From Pseudomonadota bacterium (GTDB lineage Bacteria; Pseudomonadota; Alphaproteobacteria; Rhodospirillales; Casp-alpha2), in contig JAQBZY010000005.1 in assembly GCA_027620395.1 (NCBI GenBank), forward strand, positions 1-13,559: a stretch of 13,559 nucleotides of DNA, in the 5' to 3' direction. Each line of letters begins with the position of its first letter. Within the stretch, counting starts at the first letter, position 1. Shown here piece by piece: positions 7,149 to 13,069 of this stretch. The translations under genes and the position numbers were made by a program. The notes under the pieces are model-generated. The model saw only the letters and a list, made by a program, of their open reading frames with translations, had not been told where the DNA came from and searched no databases.

Positions 7149-8388
7149 TGGGGGCATTACCGCGATCGCTGCCGATGGAAGCTGCCTGGCGGCGGTGGAG
7201 GACTTTCTCGGGCGCGCCGGAAGGGCTGAGCCGACGTTGCGCGCTTTCACCGAAATACGCCCCGACCGGCTGCGCGCCGACGCCCATGCACTCGACGCCT
7301 TGCCAACGCCGAAGCGTGGGCCGCTGCACGGAATATTATTGGCGGTTAAGGAGGTTTTCGATGTCGCCGGTTATGTTTGCGGTTGGGGAACACCGATCCA
7401 TGCCGGGCGTCAACCGTCCCAAGACGCCGCCATGGTCGCCAAACTCCGCGCCGCCGGCGCACTGGTCGCCGGGATCACCGTATCGACGGAATATGCACTT
7501 TCTTTAGCCGGGCCAACGACCAACCCTTTCGATTCGACCCGCACACCCGGCGCTTCGTCGCAGGGTTCAGCCGCCGCCGTCGGTGCCGGTCTGGTGCCCG
7601 CCGCGCTTGGCTCGCAAACCATCGGCTCGATTATCCGCCCGGCCGCCTATTGCGGTTGCATCGGCGTCAAGCTGAGTTGGGGCGCCATCGACGCCGCCGG
7701 CAGCATGCCGCTCAGCGACGCCATTGATCATCCAGGTATCATTGCAGCCGATCCGGACATCGCGGCAGCCATCCTTAAGCTGTTAGCGCCACAATTGATG
7801 ACGCCGCCCGCTGTCAAGTTGCCCAACATCCTGGTCCTGGAGCCTTGGCACGAAGCGGAGACGGCGCCGGAAGCGCTGGCCGCCGTGGAGCGGGCAACGC
7901 GGGTCCTTGCCGAGGCTGGCACGTCGATCCAAAGGATGCGCATGCCAGACTGGATCGCGACCAAGGAGGAACGTGTTCTCGACACCATCCTCGCCTTCGG
8001 CGTTGCCAAACATCATGGCGAGGATTACGTCCGCTCAACTGCCCACATGAGCGACCGTCTCCGCGATTACGTCGTCCGCGGCCGCGCCGTGAGCCAGGCC
8101 GCTTATGACGATGCAATCAACGAACAGGATCGAATCCGGCAAACCTTGAATGCAGAGATCGGCGATGGCGTGGCGATCATGCCGCCGACCACCGGCATCG
8201 CGCCGAAACTCGACGCCGGCACCGGATCCCGTGCACCACAGCGGCTTTGGACGTTGGCCGGGTTGCCGGCGATGACCGTGCCATTCGGGCGCCATCTCGG
8301 CATGCCATTGGGGGTCCAGGCAGTGGCCAGGCATGGTCAAGATGCCCGCGCGCTTGCCGTTATCGGCGCGCTGTATGGGAAAGGCTAG
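7141..8388 (+). CDS. Amidase-signature family amidohydrolase
   Basis: A 415-residue cytoplasmic hydrolase that probably cleaves an amide, carbamate or related C-N bond in the imported solute. The Ser-cisSer-Lys triad is recognisable: Lys70 ([12 protein letters not shown]), Ser139 ([11 protein letters not shown]) and nucleophile Ser163 ([12 protein letters not shown]). The spacings of 69 and 24 residues match those I recall for malonamidase E2. The nucleophile motif differs from the consensus: Gln replaces Asp, and Ile replaces Gly before the serine. The chosen GTG at 7141 has GGAGG eight bases upstream and overlaps the ATPase stop; the open frame from 7063 would overlap the ATPase heavily and is not believed. 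The C-terminal part is the usual AS fold ([14 protein letters not shown]). Substrate is unknown. The stop codon shares CTAG with the convergent murA stop. Confidence 0.9.
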   Translation: MTDGGITAIAADGSCLAAVEDFLGRAGRAEPTLRAFTEIRPDRLRADAHALDALPTPKRGPLHGILLAVKEVFDVAGYVCGWGTPIHAGRQPSQDAAMVAKLRAAGALVAGITVSTEYALSLAGPTTNPFDSTRTPGASSQGSAAAVGAGLVPAALGSQTIGSIIRPAAYCGCIGVKLSWGAIDAAGSMPLSDAIDHPGIIAADPDIAAAILKLLAPQLMTPPAVKLPNILVLEPWHEAETAPEALAAVERATRVLAEAGTSIQRMRMPDWIATKEERVLDTILAFGVAKHHGEDYVRSTAHMSDRLRDYVVRGRAVSQAAYDDAINEQDRIRQTLNAEIGDGVAIMPPTTGIAPKLDAGTGSRAPQRLWTLAGLPAMTVPFGRHLGMPLGVQAVARHGQDARALAVIGALYGKG

Positions 8389-9650
8389 CCGACCCGGTCG
8401 ATCTTGGCGCCACAGGCGGCCAGCTTCTGCTCGATCCGCTCGTAACCGCGATCCAGATGGTAAACGCGGTTGACCAGCGTCTCACCTTCGGCGGCAAGCC
8501 CGGCCAGCACCAATGACACCGATGCCCGCAAATCAGTCGCCATCACCGGCGCGCCGGAAAGCCTGGGTACGCCCCTGACAATTGCCGAGGCGCCGTGCAC
8601 ATTGATATTGGCGCCCATTCGGATCAGTTCCGAGACGTGCATGAAGCGGTTCTCGAAGATCTGCTCGGTAATCATCGAGGCCCCCTCGGCGATGCTGGCG
8701 AGCGCCATGAACTGGGCCTGCATGTCGGTCGGAAAGCCTGGATAGGGCTCGGTCATCAAATCGACGCCCGTGAGCCGGCCATTGCGTCGTTCAACCCGAA
8801 CGCCTTTAGGCGTTTCGGTGATGCCGGCGCCGGCCCGGCCCAAGGCGCGGAACACGGCTTCGTTGTTGGCGAGACGCGCGTTGGCCAGCAAAACATCACC
8901 GCCGGTGATGGCGGCGGCGACAGCGTAAGTGCCGGTCTCGATCCGGTCCGGAATGATGTCATGCTCAGCCTCGCCCAAGGCCTCAACGCCAGTAACCCGG
9001 AGCGTGTCGGTCCCGATGCCGTCGATCTTGGCGCCCATGCCGATCAGGCATTTGACCAGGTCGGTCACTTCCGGTTCGCGCGCCGCGTTGGCGATGACGG
9101 TCTCGCCATCGGCCAGGCTTGCCGCCATGACGATGTTTTCGGTACCGCCGACGGTGACGTTCGGAAACAGGATATGCGCACCCTTGAGCCGGCCATCGAC
9201 GCGGGCGTCGATGTAGCCTTCCTTGAGCTCGATCCTGGCGCCCATTTCCTGTAGCGCCGCCAGGTGCATGTCGACCGGGCGAGTGCCGATGGCGCAGCCG
9301 CCTGGCAGGCTGACCCGAGCCTTGCCGAAACGCGCCAACAGCGGCCCCAGCACCAGAACCGAGGCCCGCATCTTGCGGACGATATCGTAGGGCGCGGTGG
9401 TTTCGGCGGCGCTGGCGCCTGATAACCGGACCGAGCGGCCATCATCGCCGACCGCCTCGACGCCGACGCCAAGCTCGGCCAGCAACGCCGTCATCGCCTT
9501 GATGTCGGCAACCAAAGGCAGATTGTTGAGGGTCAGAGGTTGTTCCGACAACAGCGCCGCGGTCAGGATCGGCAGGGCGGCGTTCTTGGCCCCGCCAATG
9601 GCGATTTCGCCAGCCAGAGCGGTGCCGCCGACGATCCTGATCCGATCCAT
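8385..9650 (-). CDS. murA: UDP-N-acetylglucosamine 1-carboxyvinyltransferase
   Basis: Catalyses the first committed step of peptidoglycan precursor synthesis, transferring enolpyruvate from PEP to UDP-GlcNAc in the cytoplasm. The 421-residue length is normal. Key residues are visible: Lys22-Asn23 in [10 protein letters not shown], the PEP- and fosfomycin-reactive Cys119 in [13 protein letters not shown], Arg124, and the catalytic Asp in [12 protein letters not shown]. The presence of Cys rather than Asp at 119 predicts that the enzyme can be alkylated by fosfomycin. The ATG has GGGAGAAA shortly upstream. It is downstream of the small basic-protein gene on the same strand and converges on the amidase gene with a 4-base overlap. 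Confidence 0.97.
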   Translation of the reverse strand: MDRIRIVGGTALAGEIAIGGAKNAALPILTAALLSEQPLTLNNLPLVADIKAMTALLAELGVGVEAVGDDGRSVRLSGASAAETTAPYDIVRKMRASVLVLGPLLARFGKARVSLPGGCAIGTRPVDMHLAALQEMGARIELKEGYIDARVDGRLKGAHILFPNVTVGGTENIVMAASLADGETVIANAAREPEVTDLVKCLIGMGAKIDGIGTDTLRVTGVEALGEAEHDIIPDRIETGTYAVAAAITGGDVLLANARLANNEAVFRALGRAGAGITETPKGVRVERRNGRLTGVDLMTEPYPGFPTDMQAQFMALASIAEGASMITEQIFENRFMHVSELIRMGANINVHGASAIVRGVPRLSGAPVMATDLRASVSLVLAGLAAEGETLVNRVYHLDRGYERIEQKLAACGAKIDRVG

Positions 9651-9675
9651 GAATTTCTCCCGTGCCAGCGCCCAA

Positions 9676-9697
9676 GGCGGCTTTTACTTGAGCCGCC
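9676..9697 (-). promoter_or_regulatory. Hairpin in the murA leader
   Basis: GGCGGCT (9676-9682) pairs with AGCCGCC (9691-9697) over an 8-base loop, 25 bases before the murA start codon. An 11-base palindrome TACTTCAAGTA lies next to it at 9702-9712. It could be an attenuating or RNA-stabilising structure. No T-run follows, so termination is doubtful. Confidence 0.4.
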
Positions 9698-9723
9698 CGA
9701 TTACTTCAAGTACGCGGCGGAAT

Positions 9724-9739
9724 GCCATCACGGCATGGC
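9724..9739 (-). terminator. Short hairpin after the small basic-protein gene
   Basis: GCCAT (9724-9728) and ATGGC (9735-9739) form a 5-base stem directly adjoining the stop codon at 9740-9742. The stem is weak and has no U-tract, so read-through into murA is expected. Confidence 0.25.
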
Positions 9740-9916
9740 TTAATTATGGCCGGGTTCGGCCGGTCCGACCTTTTCCTGCCCGCCGCGGCGGACCGATTGA
9801 TCCTTGCGGCGCTTCAAATTCTCGCGAAGTGCGCTGGCCTGGCGCTGCTTGCGGCGCTCGGCCTCGGATTTGCCGCCAGACCGCTTGCCGGAATCGGTCC
9901 CGGATTTAGGGCTCAT
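9740..9916 (-). CDS. Small Arg/Lys-rich conserved-type hypothetical protein
   Basis: A 58-residue, strongly basic protein starting at ATG 9916, with AAAGG about eight bases upstream. The open frame extends to 9943 but lacks a better start. The core, SEAERRKQRQASALRENLKR followed by RKDQ, is predicted to be one continuous amphipathic basic helix between low-complexity Gly/Ser/Lys ends. Short proteins with a similar ALRxNLxRRKxQ stretch occur, from memory, in many alphaproteobacterial genomes without an assigned function. Nucleic acid or ribosome association is a guess from charge alone. It lies upstream of murA on the same strand and diverges from tRNA-Thr, whose promoter must overlap its own start region. 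Confidence 0.75.
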   Translation of the reverse strand: MSPKSGTDSGKRSGGKSEAERRKQRQASALRENLKRRKDQSVRRGGQEKVGPAEPGHN

Positions 9917-9980
9917 CGATAGACCTTTCACGCCTTGCCTCACGAAGCTTGCTATGGCATTGTCCGCGCGCTTTTCAGGG

Positions 9981-10055
9981 GCCGCCGTAGCTCAGGGGTA
10001 GAGCACGTCATTGGTAATGACGGGGTCGACAGTTCAATTCTGTCCGGCGGCACCA
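9981..10055 (+). tRNA. tRNA-Thr (anticodon GGT)
   Basis: A full cloverleaf can be folded by eye. Acceptor stem GCCGCCG (9981-9987) pairs with CGGCGGC (10045-10051). The D stem is GCTC/GAGC and the anticodon stem CGTCA/TGACG. The loop TTGGTAA carries anticodon GGT at 10013-10015, and the T stem GACAG/CTGTC encloses loop TTCAATT. CCA is encoded at 10053-10055 after discriminator A. GGT reads ACC and ACT threonine codons. A possible promoter is TTGCCT (9935-9940) with CATTGT (9958-9963) at 17 bases, which is weak. No intrinsic terminator is evident downstream. Confidence 0.97.
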
Positions 10056-10179
10056 TTGAAGCCCATGGGTTCCTAAGTCTTCATACCCAAATCGCCACCA
10101 AGGCTCCCGAGAACAGACTCTCACGTGGCGGAATATATCAGGATGTTGTGCAAAATCGGTAGCCACAGTTCCAGGGATG

Positions 10180-10207
10180 TTCACCGGACGCCAATCGCGG
10201 GTATAGT
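10180..10207 (+). promoter_or_regulatory. Candidate promoter for the PAPS-reductase-like gene
   Basis: TTCACC (10180-10185, 4 of 6) and TATAGT (10202-10207, 5 of 6) are 16 bases apart, giving a leader of about 60 bases. An interrupted inverted repeat overlaps the -10: CGCGG (10196-10200) with CCGCG (10226-10230), and ATAG (10203-10206) with CTAT (10219-10222). The rest of the 10056-10272 interval holds nothing else I can identify. Confidence 0.4.
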
Positions 10208-10272
10208 GGCGGGGGCGGCTATTCACCGCGAGGATCATTTCTGACGTTATGAACCGCTTTAGGGAGATCGCG

Positions 10273-10890
10273 ATGACCCCGGCCGAGAACATTCTCGATA
10301 TCACCGCCAAGATGGACACGGCGGCGTTGGTGCGGTTCCTGATCGCCGAGAAATTTCCTGGAAGAACGGCGGTCACATGCTCGCTCCGGGGCCGTAGCAT
10401 CGTGGCCATGAAATTGATCGCCGACGTCGATCCGGCGACGCCGATCGTCTTCTGCCATATGCCGAACGTCTATCCGGAAAGTCAGGAATACAAGTTGAGG
10501 ATCATCGGCAAGCTCGGCCTGCTCGACGTCCGCGAACCCGTCCCTGACGGCGGGCCACACGCCGGCGACTGCAATCATTCGGAAGCGCTGTGGGCGGAAA
10601 ACCCGGTCGACAACTCCAGGGTCTACGAGACCGTTCAACTGAACGCCGCGCTCGCCGACGCCGATTGCTGGATCAGCGCCGTGTATCACGGTCCCTATCC
10701 GACAACGCCGGGATCCAGGATTCGGGCCGAGGGGCGGATGATCCGCGTCGATCCTCTGGCCGACTGGACCCAGGAACAGGTGCGCCAGTTCATGAAGGAG
10801 CATCGCCTGCCCTATCACCCGCAAGCCATGATGCGGCGTCCGAAACCGGCCAAGGAAGAATCGAAAACCGTCGCCGGATATCATTTTTGA
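10273..10890 (+). CDS. Diverged PAPS-reductase-fold (CysH-like, adenine nucleotide alpha hydrolase) protein
   Basis: A 205-residue protein. ATG at 10273 with AGGGAG six bases upstream is preferred to the ATG at 10249. Fold-level similarity to CysH is clear: residues 31-49 (RTAVTCSLRGRSIVAMKLI), TPIVFCHMPNVYPES (56-70), DADCWISAVYH (129-139) and the conserved VDPLADWTQEQVRQFMKEH (159-177). However, the functional residues are altered. The Arg-Arg-x-Gln-Ser segment after the WISA strand is replaced by YHGPYP, no paired cysteines for a 4Fe-4S cluster are present, and the C-terminal ECGxH with the catalytic cysteine is absent; the protein ends GYHF. It is therefore unlikely to be a PAPS or APS reductase. 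A nucleotide-binding role is plausible but unproven. It is followed by the phosphodiesterase gene after 54 bases. Confidence 0.75.
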   Translation: MTPAENILDITAKMDTAALVRFLIAEKFPGRTAVTCSLRGRSIVAMKLIADVDPATPIVFCHMPNVYPESQEYKLRIIGKLGLLDVREPVPDGGPHAGDCNHSEALWAENPVDNSRVYETVQLNAALADADCWISAVYHGPYPTTPGSRIRAEGRMIRVDPLADWTQEQVRQFMKEHRLPYHPQAMMRRPKPAKEESKTVAGYHF

Positions 10891-10904
10891 CGGCGACCCC
10901 CCGC

Positions 10905-10934
10905 TTGTCATTGTGACCGAGCGCCTGATATACG
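10905..10934 (+). promoter_or_regulatory. Candidate promoter for the phosphodiesterase gene
   Basis: TTGTCA (10905-10910, 5 of 6) and TATACG (10929-10934, 4 of 6) lie 18 bases apart in the short gap after the CysH-like gene. Transcription would begin at about 10941-10943, only a few bases before the ATG at 10945. Together with the absence of a good ribosome binding site, this suggests a nearly leaderless mRNA. Confidence 0.45.
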
Positions 10935-10944
10935 GTTGGGCGCC

Positions 10945-11724
10945 ATGATCCTCGCCCAGATATCCGACACCCATATCGATCCGGAAAACCCGAATGGTGC
11001 GGATCGCGTCAGCGATTTGGAGCGCTGTGTCGCCGATATCAACCGCCTCGATCCACTGCCGGACGCGGTCATACATACCGGCGATCTGGTGCACAACGGG
11101 ACCCCGGCCAAATACCGATTGGCGGCCAGCATCCTGGGCGCCCTTAAAATTCCGCTCCACGTCGCCGCCGGCAACCGCGATGACCGGGCCGCAATTCGCC
11201 TAGCCTTCCCGACGGGGCGAGACCTACTGCCGGATACGGCCTTCGTGCAGTACAGCGTCGACGATTATCCGGTGCGGCTGATCGCGTTGGATACGCTGAG
11301 CGCCACCACCAACATGGGCGATTTTTGCGACGGCCGCGCCGAGGCTCTCCGCGTCGCCCTGGCCGAGGATGGCGGCAAGCCGACGGCGCTTTTCATGCAC
11401 CACCCACCGTTCGAAGTCCGGGAATCGACGTACGGCTGGCAGTTCGATTCGCAAGACGGCATCGAACGGATACGCCGGGCGCTGGACGGAAAAACCAACG
11501 TCATCCGCCTGTTCAGCGGCCATTCACACCGTGACGTCAGAGGTTGGATCGCCGGCGTGCCGGCAAGTTCGACGCCGAGCGTCGCCATCGATCTTCGCCT
11601 CGGCGATTTTCCAGCCGAGCTAGCGGATGTTCCGATTTATCAGATTCACAAGATCAATGTCGGTCTCGGCACCGTGACGTCCGAGACGCGGGGAGCGCGG
11701 CCTGCCGACGTTGCCGCCGAGTAG
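10945..11724 (+). CDS. Calcineurin-like metallophosphodiesterase, class III cyclic nucleotide phosphodiesterase (CpdA/GpdQ-like)
   Basis: A 259-residue cytoplasmic dinuclear-metal phosphoesterase. Metal-ligand motifs are in order: Asp8-x-His10 (ISDTHI), Asp47 (HTGDLVHNG), Asn77 (AGNRDD), His152 (MHHPPFE) and His193-x-His195 (SGHSHRD). The family hydrolyses 3',5'-cyclic nucleotides (CpdA, Rv0805) or glycerophosphodiesters (GpdQ); which applies here cannot be decided. The usual GNHD motif reads GNRD: the histidine next to the metal-binding Asn, normally thought to aid catalysis, is Arg78. ATG at 10945 gives the typical MILAQISDTHI N terminus; a TTG nine bases earlier is possible. The C-terminal tail after about 245 is polar and probably disordered. 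It converges on the 53-residue gene. Confidence 0.9.
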   Translation: MILAQISDTHIDPENPNGADRVSDLERCVADINRLDPLPDAVIHTGDLVHNGTPAKYRLAASILGALKIPLHVAAGNRDDRAAIRLAFPTGRDLLPDTAFVQYSVDDYPVRLIALDTLSATTNMGDFCDGRAEALRVALAEDGGKPTALFMHHPPFEVRESTYGWQFDSQDGIERIRRALDGKTNVIRLFSGHSHRDVRGWIAGVPASSTPSVAIDLRLGDFPAELADVPIYQIHKINVGLGTVTSETRGARPADVAAE

Positions 11725-11747
11725 CGTCTCAGTTTGAACTCGTCCTA

Positions 11748-11800
11748 GGCGTGCCGCCCGCTACGCGCACGAGGCACGCCATGGACCTCATCCTGAGGAG
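11748..11800. repeat. Convergent intergenic hairpins, probably a decayed alphaproteobacterial intergenic repeat
   Basis: GGCGTGCC (11748-11755) is exactly inverted as GGCACGCC (11773-11780), and CCTCATCCTGAGG (11786-11798) is itself a hairpin with a 3-base loop. From memory, the motif CCTCATCCTGAGGAG opens a small palindromic repeat scattered through many alphaproteobacterial genomes; the usual second half is not seen, so this would be a partial copy. Lying between two converging genes, it may also act as a bidirectional terminator. Confidence 0.5.
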
Positions 11801-11812
11801 GCCGGGGGCCGG

Positions 11813-11974
11813 TTATGGCCGTTTCGGCGTCTTGTACTCGACTTCTTTCTGCCACGACTCCCAGGTGGTCTCATAGCCGACGAAGCCTTTTTCGTTGGGC
11901 GCCATCTGCTTGGTCGTCACATAAGAAGCTTTGCCTTCGGGAACTTTCGGCCTAGCTTTCGGTGCGTCGCTCAT
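11813..11974 (-). CDS. Unrecognised 53-residue protein downstream of the SlyD-like gene
   Basis: A small complete frame from ATG 11974 to TAA, beginning MSDAPKARPKVPEGKASYVT and containing GFVGYETTWESWQKEVEYK. I do not recognise it. It is rich in Lys, Glu and Pro, has no cysteine, membrane segment or signal peptide, and the first 20 residues look disordered, followed by an aromatic, probably ordered region. Support for reality comes from a good ribosome binding site (AAGGA nine bases and GGAG three bases upstream), an ordinary amino-acid make-up, and a TATGAT -10-like hexamer at 12017-12022. It lies 83 bases after the SlyD-like stop on the same strand, so it could be the last gene of the aprA-linked group or have its own promoter. 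Confidence 0.65.
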   Translation of the reverse strand: MSDAPKARPKVPEGKASYVTTKQMAPNEKGFVGYETTWESWQKEVEYKTPKRP

Positions 11975-12057
11975 ACTCCGATATCCTTCATGCAGTCGAT
12001 CGAGTTGTCGGGTGGTATCATAAACGTTTTTTCAGGCAACAAAACAGGCTCCGATCA

Positions 12058-12567
12058 TCATAGCGGCATCAACAACGACGCCTTGATATCCGGCTTTCCG
12101 CCGATAGGCCCGCCCGCTTGGATCTCTTCTTCGGTTGCGTCACGGACCTTTAGAATCTCCAGCTTGAAAACGACTTCCCGGCCGCATAGCGGATGATTGC
12201 CGTCGATGGTCAGCGTCTTGTCATCCATCCGGGTGACGATAAAGCTGAGGGTCTCGCCTTTATCGTTCTCGGCAATGACGGTGGTGCCTATTTTCCGGTA
12301 TTCCTCGGGCACGTTTTCAATGTCGTCGGTATACACCAACGACTCGTCTCTGGCGCCGAAAACCTGGTCGCCGTTGAATGGCGCATCGATGATGGCACCG
12401 GCGGCCTTGCCGGCGAGTCGGTCGGTGACGGAAGACATCAACATGTCGTTGGCACCATGGACATAGCCGATTGGGAATTCGACCGCGACAAGGACTTCGC
12501 CCGATTTCTGATCGATCACCCGGTATGCCAGTTCGACATATTTATTATTCTGAATTATCTCGCTCAT
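12058..12567 (-). CDS. SlyD-like FKBP-type peptidyl-prolyl cis-trans isomerase
   Basis: A 169-residue cytoplasmic prolyl isomerase and chaperone of the SlyD group. The N-terminal FKBP part is present (VELAYRVIDQKSGEVL, then FPIGYVHGANDMLMSSVTDRLAG). The insert-in-flap chaperone domain follows (about 68-125: FGARDESLVYTD, VPEEYRKIGTTVIAEND). The closing FKBP strands are IDGNHPLCGREVVFKLEILK (121-140) with the hallmark VRDATEEEI. The His/Cys-rich metal-binding tail of enterobacterial SlyD is missing; the tail here is GGPIGGKPDIKASLLMPL. ATG at 12567 is used; a TTG at 12579 is unlikely. It follows the 118-residue gene by 20 bases, so they are probably co-transcribed. In this context it might help fold sulfur-pathway proteins, which is inference. 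Confidence 0.9.
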   Translation of the reverse strand: MSEIIQNNKYVELAYRVIDQKSGEVLVAVEFPIGYVHGANDMLMSSVTDRLAGKAAGAIIDAPFNGDQVFGARDESLVYTDDIENVPEEYRKIGTTVIAENDKGETLSFIVTRMDDKTLTIDGNHPLCGREVVFKLEILKVRDATEEEIQAGGPIGGKPDIKASLLMPL

Positions 12568-12587
12568 ACTGGGTCCCAACCTAAGGA

Positions 12588-12944
12588 TCAGAAGATGGAT
12601 GCCCCGAAAATCTTGACTTCGCCTGCATTCTCGTCAAAGCCGAGAACAAGCCGGCCAAGCCATTCCCCTGCTCTTTTCTTACTCCGCGTCCGATAGAGAA
12701 CTGTGACATAGCCATCACGGCGGATCGTGCCGAGGAACTCGACCGACTCGGACAGATTCCTCGTCAGCTCACTATTCGCGAACTGCTTACCCACCTCGAT
12801 TTCGTTCAGCCCTTTAATAAGGCTGTATGCGAAATGCCTGACAAATTCACCATACTTGCCGTCGTTCGAAGCCTTGATGAGATGGCTCCAAAACGGGTTC
12901 GCAATCTCCAGAATTTCGTCGTCGGTCTTCTTAGAAATGTCCAT
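12588..12944 (-). CDS. Unrecognised 118-residue protein between aprA and the SlyD-like gene
   Basis: A soluble 118-residue protein beginning MDISKKTDDEILEIANPFWS. I do not recognise the family with confidence. The layout (N-terminal helices with FWSHLIKASNDGKYGEFVRHF, then strands VEFLGTIRRDGYVTVLYRT, ending RLVLGFDENAGEVKIFGASI) resembles small NTF2-like cone-fold proteins, which is a guess from pattern only. There are no cysteines, signal peptide or membrane helices. It has natural amino-acid composition, unlike the overlapping frames on the other strand. Ribosome binding is poor: GGAA is 14 bases away, and a perfect 12-base palindrome sits two bases before the ATG. It is 125 bases downstream of aprA and 20 bases upstream of the SlyD-like gene. 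Confidence 0.7.
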   Translation of the reverse strand: MDISKKTDDEILEIANPFWSHLIKASNDGKYGEFVRHFAYSLIKGLNEIEVGKQFANSELTRNLSESVEFLGTIRRDGYVTVLYRTRSKKRAGEWLGRLVLGFDENAGEVKIFGASIF

Positions 12945-12946
12945 TT

Positions 12947-12958
12947 ACAGATATCTGT
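12947..12958. promoter_or_regulatory. Perfect 12-base palindrome at the start of the 118-residue gene
   Basis: ACAGATATCTGT is fully self-complementary and lies two bases upstream of the start codon, where the ribosome binding site would be. It could be a dimeric-protein binding site. As RNA it is too tight to fold on itself as a simple hairpin, so an operator role is more likely than a translational one. Confidence 0.35.
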
Positions 12959-13003
12959 TCCGAGTTCACTGTTCAGGCTTGGCTCACGCAAAAAAATATC
13001 AAA

Positions 13004-13060
13004 CCGGACACGTGCGCCGCCGCACCACCGGACAGGAGGTCGGTTCGAACTCCTGTCCGG
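13004..13060 (-). terminator. Hairpin element downstream of aprA with competing partner arm and T-run
   Basis: CCGGACAGGAG (13028-13038) and CTCCTGTCCGG (13050-13060) form a perfect 11-base stem with an 11-base loop, 9 bases after the aprA stop. A second smaller hairpin, GTGCG/CGCAC (13012-13025), follows. A third copy of the arm at 13004-13010 (TGTCCGG on the minus strand) could pair with the first instead, and is followed on that strand by TTTGATA and seven Ts (12990-12996). It probably ends or attenuates aprA transcription. Confidence 0.6.
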
Positions 13061-13069
13061 CAATCTCAG

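Noticed and set aside
8595..9254. A 219-codon plus-strand frame within murA
   Set aside because: It is a shadow of the certain murA coding region, with His/Asp/Gly-rich antisense composition.
10008..10409. A 133-codon minus-strand frame running through tRNA-Thr
   Set aside because: Its C terminus (RRTELNCRPRHYQ) is the familiar artefact of translating across a tRNA gene on the antisense strand; it also overlaps the CysH-like gene.
10219..11160. A 313-codon minus-strand frame
   Set aside because: It lies antisense to the CysH-like gene and the 5' part of the phosphodiesterase gene, both of which have recognisable family motifs; this frame has none.
13028..13061. A second tRNA gene suggested by GGTTCGAA and a GC-rich arm
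   Set aside because: The bases around the T-loop do not form a T stem, and no D arm, anticodon arm or acceptor stem can be folded.
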